Assembly (NCBI RefSeq): GCF_927798095.1
Contig: NZ_CAKMMF010000023.1
Location: 39,105-103,104, forward strand
DNA from: Paenibacillus plantiphilus
Lineage (GTDB): Bacteria > Bacillota > Bacilli > Paenibacillales > Paenibacillaceae
DNA length: 64,000 nucleotides
Direction of reading: 5' to 3'
Positions 24,901 to 33,148 of this stretch are shown here, piece after piece. Under the pieces are notes generated by a model. The model was not told the DNA's origin. It made no database searches and saw nothing but the letters and a program-made list of their open reading frames with translations. A program made the position numbers and the translations under genes. Each line of letters starts with the position of its first letter. Within the stretch, counting starts at the first letter, position 1.

Positions 24901-25737
24901 TTAGATAGGATCAAAGTTAAACCAATTTATTTTGTAACGATATGCTTTCAATAACCCTGCTTTCTCAGCAGTTTTTTGAGAAGCAATATTACTCTCCATA
25001 CAATCCCACCAAGCAGTAATATTGTTCTCTTTGAATTTCTTTAATAATAATTTCACAAGGGAATTAGATAGACCCCGTCTTTGGTAATCTTCAAGCGTTT
25101 CTACCCCGATTACATGTGTGGCGTTAAACATTGCTGAAGAAACCGCTATACTTACAATTTCTTGTTCCTCCGTGACCGCTGCGTAACCATAACCCTTGCC
25201 TAAATAATTAGGTAGAGTACCCCAATATTGTTGAATATAATTGGTCAAAAAATCTGCATTTTTCATTTCACCGTTATTCAGATCAAGCAATAGAGCCTCA
25301 TCAATCTCCACCATTCTAAATGGTTCTACATGATCCGTGCAGAGACTTCCATTTAATTCAAAACTAGATTTATAGACATACTGAAAACTCTCCTCTATCC
25401 GTCTTTTACCGATAAGTTGATATATGATAGGACACCAGTCATCCGAATCCACCGAGAACTCAAAATGATTCATATCCTTACTTTTCAAGAAAGGAATAAT
25501 TTCATTATCGATGAGCATTGCGATAGATCCATTAAAGGAACTGTTGCTAGCACTACCCATGAAGCTGAAACCGCCCAACCCGCTAGACCACACGATTGCG
25601 GATGACGGAGCCGATTGATTATCGACCCACACTTTTCCCGGATTATTGCCGGCAACAACCCCTGCAAACATCATATCGCTATCTATACGCACTAATTTAC
25701 TGGCCAACCATTCGTTTCTTTCATCAATAAGAATCAT
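24901..25737 (-). CDS. GNAT_acetyltran-type N-acetyltransferase
   Basis: About 278 residues. AAGGTGACTCAG precedes the ATG at 25737, and a GTG three codons earlier is possible. The first 130 residues form the special N-terminal domain of this two-domain GNAT class (WVDNQSAPSSAIVWSSGLGG), and the second half carries the acetyl-CoA site VETLEDYQRRGLSNSLVKLL near residue 220. It ends with a WDCMESNIASQKTAEKAGL region typical of the family. The substrate is unknown. The kinase gene follows after 23 bases, so the pair may act in one modification or resistance unit. Confidence 0.8.
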   Translation of the reverse strand: MILIDERNEWLASKLVRIDSDMMFAGVVAGNNPGKVWVDNQSAPSSAIVWSSGLGGFSFMGSASNSSFNGSIAMLIDNEIIPFLKSKDMNHFEFSVDSDDWCPIIYQLIGKRRIEESFQYVYKSSFELNGSLCTDHVEPFRMVEIDEALLLDLNNGEMKNADFLTNYIQQYWGTLPNYLGKGYGYAAVTEEQEIVSIAVSSAMFNATHVIGVETLEDYQRRGLSNSLVKLLLKKFKENNITAWWDCMESNIASQKTAEKAGLLKAYRYKINWFNFDPI

Positions 25738-26164
25738 CTGAGTCACCTTATTTCGTTTGCAATAAACCTTATTTTACCATATAAAGAGTCTCACTGGTAA
25801 AAAACTTTCACCTAGCCCATACTACTGATAAATTTCACTGTATCATCTCAAAGGCGAAATTCCTTTCGCCGTGGCGGTATGAAAACTTCTGCTCACTTGT
25901 TAAATGTATGTATTAAACGCATATTGTTAAATCACTCGAAAGATTTTAACATTGTACTTTTTCTTTAAGGTCATGGATATTAATGAGGTTCAATCGAAGG
26001 TTTAGCTATATATACTAATCGACAGATAATTTAAGGGGTTTCTATAGTCATTTTTTCGAAAAGGTTATATATTTCTGTTATCTCATTCCATTTAGGGTTA
26101 TACTATACGGTGATACAAATTTTAGAGCAGCTGAATCCATTATATATTGCTGAGGGGTGATATT
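25738..26164. promoter_or_regulatory. Divergent AT-rich intergenic region before the ATPase-nuclease module
   Basis: This 427-base gap separates the leftward acetyltransferase from the rightward ATPase gene and is clearly richer in A and T than its surroundings. A -10-like TATACT at 26099-26104 lies 60 bases before the TTG start, without a convincing -35 box. No ORF is credible here. Confidence 0.35.
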
Positions 26165-27367
26165 TTGAAGCTTAGAGTTAGAGATGTCTTTATTGCTGGT
26201 GCCCTTCCGATTCACACCTATATTTCTCGCAAATCGGAATTTGGTCTGACCTATGAATTCCGTCTCCATAACGTGGTCGATATGGTCGGATTTTTAACTT
26301 CAATTGTAGGTCCATCGAAAACAGGCAAAACTGTGTTGTGTGACAAAGTGATCGGCCAAGATCGATACGTTGACTTTATAGGAAGCGACTTCAAGGATAC
26401 CGAGGACTTCTGGGAAACGATTGCGAATAAAGTCGGTATTCCGCTCGAACGTGACCATACAGAAATACGCACGATTGAAGGTCAAGGTCTTGCCGGAACA
26501 AAAGAAGGAATCACAACTTTCATAACCGAGTCTTTCCGCTCCAACAAAGATAAAGTCATTCAATATTTTACAGCTAATAATTTAGTTTTGCTATTAGATG
26601 ATTTCCATTACGCTTCACCAAGTAAGCAGTTTGAGATTGCCTATCAGCTCAAAGATGCGATTCGTAAAGGGCTTCGAACCATCATTATATCCTTACCTCA
26701 TCGTTCAGACGATGCCATTCGAAAAAATGCTGATTTAAGCGGGAGACTGAATTTGATTAATATCGAGCCCTGGAATACAGATGAACTGCGGGAAATTGCT
26801 GTCGCAGGTTTCAACAAACTAAATATGCAAATTGATCTTAAGATCGCCGACAACATCGCGAAAGAGAGTTTATCATCCCCTCAACTAATGCAATCCATCT
26901 GTTATAACCTTAGCATGATACTCGATATCGACAATATAGATAATCCGGTAATGCCTGATCAAGATATCCTGGACCAGGCGTACAGAATGACTTCATTAAA
27001 TCTTCTTGCTTATCAAGAGGTTGCCAGGAAGCTAAAAACAGGCCCTAATCCCAGAGGGCAAAAAAGAAAAACCTATATGACCATAAAAAATGAAGAAACC
27101 GATATCTATGAATTGCTTCTTAAAGCGATTGCTGATGATCCACCAACTGTGAGCCTCTCTACCGACAGCATCAAACGAAGAATCGATGTGTTACTTGGTG
27201 ATATTGCTGATAAGCCTGATCGAGTGAAAATCAAAGCAGCCCTTGATCAGATGCAGTCAATTATGCAGAGTAGCGAACCGATGTATCAAGTGTTCGAATA
27301 TAAGGATGATGAAGTCTACATTATAGAACCGTTATTCCTGTTCTTTTTGCGCTGGGGTATTCTTTAA
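26165..27367 (+). CDS. P-loop ATPase (AAA/STAND-like) of a two-gene ATPase-nuclease module
   Basis: 400 residues. AGGGGTG ahead of the TTG at 26165 decides the start. Walker A is GPSKTGKTVL at about residue 48 and Walker B is NLVLLLDDFHYASPS at about 138. ISLPHRSDDAIRKNADLSGR fits sensor 1 and the arginine-finger region. The lid follows (WNTDELREIAVAGFNKLNMQ), and the last 100 residues look like a winged-helix domain (SLSTDSIKRRIDVLLGDIAD). The layout resembles ORC/Cdc6-like or STAND ATPases that sense a signal and hand it to an effector. The nuclease gene follows after 21 bases. The module is on the strand opposite to all near neighbours. A defence role is inferred and not shown. Confidence 0.8.
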   Translation: MKLRVRDVFIAGALPIHTYISRKSEFGLTYEFRLHNVVDMVGFLTSIVGPSKTGKTVLCDKVIGQDRYVDFIGSDFKDTEDFWETIANKVGIPLERDHTEIRTIEGQGLAGTKEGITTFITESFRSNKDKVIQYFTANNLVLLLDDFHYASPSKQFEIAYQLKDAIRKGLRTIIISLPHRSDDAIRKNADLSGRLNLINIEPWNTDELREIAVAGFNKLNMQIDLKIADNIAKESLSSPQLMQSICYNLSMILDIDNIDNPVMPDQDILDQAYRMTSLNLLAYQEVARKLKTGPNPRGQKRKTYMTIKNEETDIYELLLKAIADDPPTVSLSTDSIKRRIDVLLGDIADKPDRVKIKAALDQMQSIMQSSEPMYQVFEYKDDEVYIIEPLFLFFLRWGIL

Positions 27368-27388
27368 TTAAACGAAGGGGGTATTATC

Positions 27389-28147
27389 CTGGCTACAATT
27401 ACCGAAGATAAACCGACAATTATAACTGCGCTTCAAGTGCAAATTCAATGTTTCCCACAGACAAAATCGGCTGATTACAGCGGATGGATTGATACTACCA
27501 GTCGCATTTTAGAGCGTTTCTTTTCCGATCAGTCCATAGCACAGAGGTTTGTCATGATCACGAAAGAACGAATGTTTCAAGCACAACCCTACCTAGAGAA
27601 TTTAATTACAGATATCAATGCCGGGCTGTTTGATCCCGTCAAGCCTCTTATTGAAATCGATGAAGTACACTTCCATCTTATCATACGCAGGGTTCTTGAA
27701 AATTTCGATAAGCATATCTACGAAATGTATCAAACTCCTTTACACCGTAACGGAACTTTAAAACTAGAGAATCTCGCTAAAATTGCTCTCGGTAACGAGT
27801 ATGATGTGCAGCGCTTGCTTTATTCATTAATCCGTCCAATTTTTCCTGAAGCAAGAGTTGAGGTACCAAATGACGGGGGATACAAGGGCTATCGCTTTGA
27901 TATATTTATCGATTCCTATGAAACTGTAATCGAAGTTAAATGTTCTCGTCAAAATATGACTGAGAGAAAACTCACGGAAGAGATTGGGTCAGATGCATTT
28001 CATTACCCGAAAAAGTACATCTATTTCTTTATCTACGATAAAGATAAAATCATTTCAAATGTTGACGCATTCTGCAAGAACTATAACAGGACTCAAGATA
28101 CCAAACAGATTAAAACAATTGTAATCCAACCGGTAAATGTAATATGA
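27389..28147 (+). CDS. PD-(D/E)XK nuclease with DpnII/MboI-like C-terminal domain
   Basis: About 252 residues if translation starts at the CTG at 27389 after GAAGGGGGTATTATC. The first ATG or GTG in frame would drop some 16 conserved-looking residues and lacks a binding site. The N-terminal 150 residues are helical. The nuclease core follows: RVEVPNDGGYKGYRFDIFID, ETVIEVKCSRQNMTERKLTE and KKYIYFFIYDKDKIISN. D in RFDIF and E-x-K in IEVK are the metal-binding residues. The order and the closing FFIYD strand match the DpnII-MboI restriction-type fold used as effector in several anti-phage systems. It is coupled to the ATPase gene, which probably controls its activity. Confidence 0.75.
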   Translation: MATITEDKPTIITALQVQIQCFPQTKSADYSGWIDTTSRILERFFSDQSIAQRFVMITKERMFQAQPYLENLITDINAGLFDPVKPLIEIDEVHFHLIIRRVLENFDKHIYEMYQTPLHRNGTLKLENLAKIALGNEYDVQRLLYSLIRPIFPEARVEVPNDGGYKGYRFDIFIDSYETVIEVKCSRQNMTERKLTEEIGSDAFHYPKKYIYFFIYDKDKIISNVDAFCKNYNRTQDTKQIKTIVIQPVNVI

Positions 28148-28528
28148 GAAAAGGCCCCTTTCATCTAAAAAGTTTCAAACGCAAAGTTGACGAGATGCAA
28201 CAATCTTGAACAACATCACCAACTCGTCACGCCTCATCTATTTGTTCCATTGCGTTTTATGATGCGTTCATTAAACTTCGGGAGCAGTGGGCCGATTCGA
28301 CGCCCTGCTCCGCCACTCGCCGTTCCGTTCCCGCAGCGCAAGACTCTTATGCACCTGATCGTGAAAACTGGTTTGGTGCACAGGTCTAGAAACGCCTTAG
28401 GTGCAAGTCCAGAACTGCCTCTGCCCAATACTATGCCAGCCTGCAAACAATGGGCTGTTCTTTGCCCGTTGAGAGGCTTCTGCTGCACCTGTGTCAAATT
28501 GCAATGCAATACCAACTGCTTGTTCGCG
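28148..28528. other. Intergenic region downstream of the nuclease gene, with a GC-rich hairpin
   Basis: No gene is seen. The sequence turns clearly more GC-rich than the module before it. At 28281-28311 GGAGCA-GT-GGGC pairs with GCCC-TGCTCC with a two-base bulge and a nine-base loop, without a T run. The 93- and 120-codon frames across this part have no start signals or protein-like pattern. Confidence 0.5.
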
Positions 28529-28879
28529 TCATTCTCTTTCCACTCCTAGTCCCCGCAGCTCTTGAAGCAGTATCTTAATCATCGGCTCTGCAACGGGAAG
28601 AGTTACCTTGCCATTAGACGTTTTCAACACAAGCACTCTAAGCTCATGATTGAATTCTTTTACTTTGTGCAGGTTCACGATTGTCCCCCGATCTATACGC
28701 AGGAATCCCATAGGATGCAAGTAATGTGCCCAATCCTCAACCCGCAGCAGCGCCTTATACTCCTCGTCAAAAGTATGGAAGCTCAGTCCTTCACCACCAT
28801 CCCTCTGTAGATACAGCACATCCTCATTCATCTCCAATATTTTATAGCCGCCATCAGATGTCTTTATTGGCAGGTACAT
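28529..28879 (-). CDS. LytTR-type DNA-binding protein
   Basis: About 116 residues from the ATG at 28879 with GAGGAG eleven bases upstream. The protein is almost wholly a LytTR domain: MYLPIKTSDGGYKILEMNED, VLYLQRDGGEGLSFHTFDEE, then MGFLRIDRGTIVNLHKVKEF, the typical loop that enters DNA. No receiver domain or membrane segment is attached. Stand-alone LytTR proteins usually control one or a few nearby genes such as bacteriocin or membrane-protein operons. It points away from the ATPase-nuclease module and no target repeat was identified. Confidence 0.8.
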   Translation of the reverse strand: MYLPIKTSDGGYKILEMNEDVLYLQRDGGEGLSFHTFDEEYKALLRVEDWAHYLHPMGFLRIDRGTIVNLHKVKEFNHELRVLVLKTSNGKVTLPVAEPMIKILLQELRGLGVERE

Positions 28880-29104
28880 GGTTGTTTCTCTCCTCGGGAA
28901 ATGAATTGAAAGCTCAGGTGGCTTAGTCAAAACGCAGCGAAATAAGAATAAGGATGATTTTATTCTGATATTTATGAGTATTATTTACTGAAGATTATAC
29001 TAATGATACCCTATAGAATCAATAATTAGTTTTGATAATAAACGCCATATGTCATTCCATTTCAATGAGGGTTACCCTTTGGATAAAAAGGGAAGTAATA
29101 TCTC

Positions 29105-29449
29105 ATGGATGATATATTAAAATTAGTCGGAGCAAGGATTAGAGAGTTAAGAAAAGCGCAAGGGTTGTCGCAAGAAGCTCTTGGGGAAAAGGCGGGCTTC
29201 CACTTCTCGTATGTGGGTGCAATTGAACGCGGTGAGAAGAACATATCACTCCTCAATCTTGGCAAATTGGCGAAAGCGTTAAACGTCGGCGTATACCAAT
29301 TATTCTCCGCGGTTCAGGAGTATGAAAAATTTGCTGTGACCGAGGCTCCTTCTGAAATGAAAGAAATCTTGCTTAAATTGCAGAACCGCAGTGCGGCCGA
29401 CTTAAAACGGGCGAATGCCATTTTGAACGAGATATTTAAACAGTATTAG
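29105..29449 (+). CDS. Cro/CI (XRE) family regulator, 114 residues
   Basis: The helix-turn-helix fills residues 6-62: VGARIRELRKAQGLSQEALG, FHFSYVGAIERGEKNISLLN, LGKLAKALNVGVYQLF. The following 50 residues are helical and may serve for dimer formation. The compact layout resembles controller proteins of restriction-modification systems and SinR-like regulators. The ATG follows a weak AAGGGAAG signal. It is transcribed with a second such gene 43 bases downstream. Both read in the same direction as the ATPase-nuclease module, about 1 kb after it. Confidence 0.85.
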   Translation: MDDILKLVGARIRELRKAQGLSQEALGEKAGFHFSYVGAIERGEKNISLLNLGKLAKALNVGVYQLFSAVQEYEKFAVTEAPSEMKEILLKLQNRSAADLKRANAILNEIFKQY

Positions 29450-29492
29450 TGACCTACATGGTATAACCACTGAATCAAGAGAAGGCGCTCCT

Positions 29493-29735
29493 ATGAACAT
29501 AGAATTTTTGTTTGCCAAAGTACTCAAATCACTTCGTATCAAGAATAAATTGAATCAAGAGGAGCTAGCATTCCGAAGCAACCTTGATCGAACTTATATA
29601 TCGATGCTAGAGAGAGGCTTTCACCAACCGACACTAACCACAATTTTTGCTTTAGCAAAAGCGCTCGATATCAAGCCCTCGGATATGATTAAGCTGGTTG
29701 AATTTGAATACATCGATGAGGATAAAGGTGAATAA
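29493..29735 (+). CDS. Cro/CI (XRE) family regulator, 80 residues
   Basis: Nearly the whole protein is one helix-turn-helix: VLKSLRIKNKLNQEELAFRS, NLDRTYISMLERGFHQPTLT and TIFALAKALDIKPSDMIKLV. It resembles restriction-modification controller (C) proteins in length and in the NLDRTYIS recognition helix. GAGAAGG stands before the ATG. It is the second gene of a pair of related but distinct regulators, and a strong terminator follows at 29771. No restriction or methylase gene is adjacent. Confidence 0.85.
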   Translation: MNIEFLFAKVLKSLRIKNKLNQEELAFRSNLDRTYISMLERGFHQPTLTTIFALAKALDIKPSDMIKLVEFEYIDEDKGE

Positions 29736-29770
29736 ATATCCCTTCAGAAGCCTCTAGACAAATATAAAGA

Positions 29771-29804
29771 GCGAACGATAAAGACTTATTGTCCTATCGT
29801 TCGC
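29771..29804. terminator. Bidirectional terminator
   Basis: GCGAACGATA pairs perfectly with TATCGTTCGC around a 14-base loop. It is followed by CCTTTATTC on the plus strand and TCTTTATATT on the minus strand. It separates the convergent regulator pair and BtrH-like gene. Confidence 0.75.
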
Positions 29805-29837
29805 CCTTTATTCAAATTGTTTCATTCCGTGGCCGCT

Positions 29838-30818
29838 TTAAAGCCCCGTTAAAAGCTCCATCGCTTCTTTTTCTTTCTGGGCAATATGTAGCAATAGTTT
29901 GGATGCTTGATTTAGATTGTCTATCTGCCCGGTCATTCCCGCTTTGTCTATACAGGTAGAAACTTCATTCCATAGCGAAGCAATTTCTATGAATGATAAG
30001 TAGGCTCGCTCTATTTTTGAATCGCCGCATATTTCCATGCTTTCCTTGAGAAAGTCCCTGTACAAATTGCGAAAAAACGCGCCACCAGTCCCCCCTTTTT
30101 CCATGAGTAATGCTGTCAAACATAAATCATGGGCCATATTTTGGCTTCTGGAAGGCCACTTGAGTATTTCGGCGCTCATTTTTTCAATCCCCTTTAATCC
30201 AATATTACGGATCGGTGGATTCAAATATTGATAGGCGTTGCTTGAAATCGACGCTCGAATGACGGGAGCCAGTGGTGGGATATCATTTGTTTTTTCGATT
30301 GCGAAGGAGCGATTTTTGGAACTCATGGATCCCTTTTCATTTCTAGCGAGCGCCAACGTTTCCAAGCGTGTCCTAACCTTGCCTCCCTGTTGCGATGTAT
30401 CAATCATATAAGCGAATTCGTCGTCGTATCCGTACATGGCGACATAATGTGCTGCAAAATGAATTTTGTTCGTAAAATAATCCAAGTGATAACAATCTAA
30501 TTTTAATCCTACGGGAAAATCACGATCGATGTTTGCTTTGATATTGCTCCATGCTTTCGTCACTGAGGCAGTTTCCTGCATGGTGAGAGTCACGTTTAGA
30601 CGGGACGCAATACGGGCTGTCAGTTCATCGGGTTTAATCCTGCCTCCGATAAACGGAAACTCCATTCCCTTCATATCCCAGTAAATAAACCCCAAGCCTT
30701 CTCCGATCCCGAACAATAACGGTTCTGACAAACGAACTCCCGCATGAGAAAGCAGATTGCCCATGGCCGTCGTCTCACAATGTTCCCCCGTGAACGGAAT
30801 AAAATCTTTTATGATCAT
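29838..30818 (-). CDS. BtrH N-terminal/DUF4872 domain protein
   Basis: About 326 residues from the ATG at 30818 (GGAGAGGCTACTTG before it). The N-terminus MIIKDFIPFTGEHCETTAMG then NLLSHAG carries the Cys of the cysteine-protease-like BtrH fold, and YHLDYFTNKIHFAAHYVAMY supplies the matching histidine near residue 130. DTSQQGG follows, with an aspartate typical of the triad. The C-terminal half is the DUF4872 helical domain (KGIEKMSAEILKWPSRSQNM). BtrH transfers an acyl group in butirosin synthesis, while relatives of this two-domain type occur in peptide and aminoglycoside clusters. No such cluster is seen, so the substrate is open. Confidence 0.75.
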   Translation of the reverse strand: MIIKDFIPFTGEHCETTAMGNLLSHAGVRLSEPLLFGIGEGLGFIYWDMKGMEFPFIGGRIKPDELTARIASRLNVTLTMQETASVTKAWSNIKANIDRDFPVGLKLDCYHLDYFTNKIHFAAHYVAMYGYDDEFAYMIDTSQQGGKVRTRLETLALARNEKGSMSSKNRSFAIEKTNDIPPLAPVIRASISSNAYQYLNPPIRNIGLKGIEKMSAEILKWPSRSQNMAHDLCLTALLMEKGGTGGAFFRNLYRDFLKESMEICGDSKIERAYLSFIEIASLWNEVSTCIDKAGMTGQIDNLNQASKLLLHIAQKEKEAMELLTGL

Positions 30819-30994
30819 CAAGTAGCCTCTCCTTCCAGCTTGTTTATCAATGAGACTTATCGGATGATAAAACAAAGCCCAAACGTGCAGCGGCAGTCTT
30901 TCTCCTCCTTGTGAATGGCTGAATCGGTTATACAAGAAACCATTCTAAAGTTAGCCGCAGGGCTCTCGATTGGAGGTGAACGAGTTATTTATTC

Positions 30995-31564
30995 TCATAA
31001 CGCACTACGCCGTAATTCATAAAAGTACTGCACAATTGGATGCTTTAACTTGATATTCTCGGACATGTTTAAAATTCGTTTTTTTCCAACTCGTCTGTCC
31101 ACCAAAGCTAGAATATTCAATAAGATATCATTGCTCTCTATGCTTTCCTCAATTGAAGTGGATAAAAATTGATTAGCAACAACAGTAAAATTGGATTTGC
31201 TTAATGATGACTGAGCTGACAGGAGCTCCTTTGCATATTCAGATATTTTTCTGCTTCTTGCAATTACTTGTAGACGATCCTCCGGAACGAGCCCCTTGGT
31301 ATCCCTTCTGATCGCTTCCATTTCTTCATTGCTGATAGGAATTTGGATATCTGGATCATTCTTAATTTCCAGCTCCGTCTGATACCATCTGATTAAAGTA
31401 GTTGTATCACTCATATTGAGTACGTTCTTTTTATCTACAGCAATATAACATTGTCCTGCTTTATCAGGTAAATAACGATAGCTGGTTGCACGGTATTCAA
31501 CCCTTCCATTTAACGCGGGACAGAGAAAGCTTTCCAGATTCTGCTTCAATTTGCTCCAGGACAT
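30995..31564 (-). CDS. Conserved hypothetical protein, SF0329-like
   Basis: 189 residues, ATG after AGGAGGATTAC. The start MSWSKLKQNLESFLCPALNG then RVEYRATSYRYLPDKAGQCY resembles the SF0329 family of unknown function found in Bacillota. This is remembered by pattern and not verified. A KKNVLNMSDTTTLIRWYQTE segment and a helical C-terminus follow. There is no export or membrane signal. It is a single gene in the accessory row of small minus-strand genes from 29.8 to 32.9 kb. Confidence 0.6.
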   Translation of the reverse strand: MSWSKLKQNLESFLCPALNGRVEYRATSYRYLPDKAGQCYIAVDKKNVLNMSDTTTLIRWYQTELEIKNDPDIQIPISNEEMEAIRRDTKGLVPEDRLQVIARSRKISEYAKELLSAQSSLSKSNFTVVANQFLSTSIEESIESNDILLNILALVDRRVGKKRILNMSENIKLKHPIVQYFYELRRSAL

Positions 31565-31691
31565 GTAATCCTCCTATGCTCTATATTATAAATACTTAGC
31601 GTGATGTATTATGCGATCTAGAAGAGTCTAGACTATAATTGTCAGTTAAGTATTGGCATAAACTCGCTTGTAGTAAAATACTTGCTTGGAT

Positions 31692-32015
31692 TTAACGGAT
31701 TCGACCACTCTTTAGCGTTTGGAAGTATGGATGCAATATCATTTGAAAGTCAGTATCATCTTTAATGTTTTCGAAGTATTTCCACAGTAACAATTCTTCT
31801 GACTCTATGTGAATGACTTCAAATACCATCTCTCTAGATTTATATACTATAACTTGTCCTAGACACAATTTTGTTTCTTGAACTATTTTTATGAATGGTT
31901 TAGATAGGCTTTCTATATCTTCTACATCTGGCATAGTATATTCCGTTACTATACCTTCATTTTGCAATGTGTCGATGTTATTCTCAATCCACCTCTGAAA
32001 TTTTTGTCTAACCAT
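31692..32015 (-). CDS. Hypothetical protein, 107 residues
   Basis: No family is recognised. AAGGTGGTGAGGC precedes the ATG. The protein is a small alpha-beta protein: a leading helix (RQKFQRWIENNIDTLQNEGI), then strands (KLCLGQVIVYKSREMVFEVI) with an acidic loop. It sits in the row of small genes that includes a barstar relative and a CPCC protein, so an immunity role is possible by association only. Confidence 0.5.
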   Translation of the reverse strand: MVRQKFQRWIENNIDTLQNEGIVTEYTMPDVEDIESLSKPFIKIVQETKLCLGQVIVYKSREMVFEVIHIESEELLLWKYFENIKDDTDFQMILHPYFQTLKSGRIR

Positions 32016-32103
32016 GCCTCACCACCTTAATACGTACTGTCTCATTACGCTTCATCAATAAGCCTTTACTGGAAACGGGCATTTCGGTAGAATGATTTCC
32101 ATC

Positions 32104-32622
32104 CTAATCACCCTCTATGACAATATTCAGCTTTTTCAGCATATCGTTCACAACGTCAAGTGCTTCATTATGTTGTTTATAATCTATACTACAAAACCGT
32201 ATAATCTCTAATTGCCGTTCCACTTCCTTTACGATCTCCCTGTGTTCGTTAGGTACACCAATCCAAGAGAGGTTATGCTCTAATTTCTCAATCCCTATGT
32301 TACCTCGAATAAATTTTCTACAAGCAAGTTTCAGTTCAAACAACTTGTCCTCAAGTGCTGGTTTCCAATCGGGATTCCTAGTATCGTTGGCAATTGATTC
32401 CCTTACAAGGTCGGTGTAATTCTTTTCACATGCACCATAGGTAAGATAGTTTATTTGTGCTTCTGCTAATGAGATATGATTTGCCCCACCTTCAGAATAA
32501 GGATTTTCTTTCTGATACGGGTCATCTTCCCAGTAACAAATTTTGCAAATATCGTAGTGACCATCACTATCCAAAGTGTCATAACCACAACAAGGACATG
32601 TATGTTTGAGCATCATATTCAC
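32104..32622 (-). CDS. CPCC-type cysteine-rich protein
   Basis: 172 residues. The N-terminal 35 residues carry the CPCC domain: HTCPCCGYDTL and DGHYDICKICYWEDDPYQKE, where the two Cys pairs should hold a zinc ion. A conserved GGANHISLAEAQINYLTYGA follows, also part of the family. The C-terminal 90 residues are helical and variable (KLEHNLSWIGVPNEHREIVK). CPCC proteins are small, widespread in Bacillota and found among immunity genes of toxin systems, but their biochemical task is not settled. The start MNMML has no strong ribosome binding site. Confidence 0.75.
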   Translation of the reverse strand: MNMMLKHTCPCCGYDTLDSDGHYDICKICYWEDDPYQKENPYSEGGANHISLAEAQINYLTYGACEKNYTDLVRESIANDTRNPDWKPALEDKLFELKLACRKFIRGNIGIEKLEHNLSWIGVPNEHREIVKEVERQLEIIRFCSIDYKQHNEALDVVNDMLKKLNIVIEGD

Positions 32623-32643
32623 CCATTTTATAAATTCATACTT

Positions 32644-32891
32644 TTAATTAATTCCCACACTACAACCCCAAGAGGGATATTGTTTATTCAAGTCATTCAA
32701 TAGTTCCTGTATGTTTGAGCATCATCAGAAAGTTTTTTATGTAAAATTTTACAGCCTAAATATGACAAATGTTTAAGCAATTCTACTACTGTTATCGCAT
32801 CCCAAAAGACATTCCAATTCATTTTGTAAAAATCAGGAAATCGAAGTTGCTTTTTAAGCAGTAAATGTAGTTCCATACTTTCACTTTCCAT
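32644..32891 (-). pseudogene. Barstar-family gene with a frameshift near its 3' end
   Basis: From an ATG after GAGGG the protein reads MESESMELHLLLKKQLRFPD, FYKMNWNVFWDAITVVELLK, the hallmark of barstar (FPDFYGxNWDAFWDAIT). After DDAQTYRNY a TGA appears, but the next frame carries on as LNDLNKQYPSWGCSVGIN to a TAA at 32644. One missing base near 32700 would join them. Barstar relatives block RNases of the barnase type. Whether the short form still folds is uncertain, since the lost tail holds the last strand and helix. It may also be a sequencing error. Confidence 0.7.
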
Positions 32892-33148
32892 ACGATTTCC
32901 CTCATTTTTTCATCAGCATGCCAACCCCAATCCATTATACCTTATGTGTGTAGATTGCATAATAGGTAGGTTTCCGATAACAATCTCGCATTATTTTACA
33001 TCAGTCGTCGATTGCCCGCCTCCTTCTCTTTGAGATCAAGAGGATTTTGGGAATTTTCCCTGAATATATAAATAGTACTGACAGCACCCGCAGAAACCGC
33101 AAATAAAGAGTATTTGAACAAATCCATCAACTCTTCTTGGAGGCTATT

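Noticed and set aside
28302..28330. T-arm-like CGTCGAATCGG on the minus strand, possible tRNA
   Set aside because: The remaining cloverleaf arms cannot be formed and the T loop is not GTTCGAATC. No tRNA is supported.
32998..33127. Minus-strand frame MDLFKYSLFAVSAGAVSTIY, about 43 residues, possible small membrane protein
   Set aside because: It has one hydrophobic stretch but no convincing ribosome binding site, and it ends in the promoter region of the phosphatase gene. Left out as unsupported, though not impossible.
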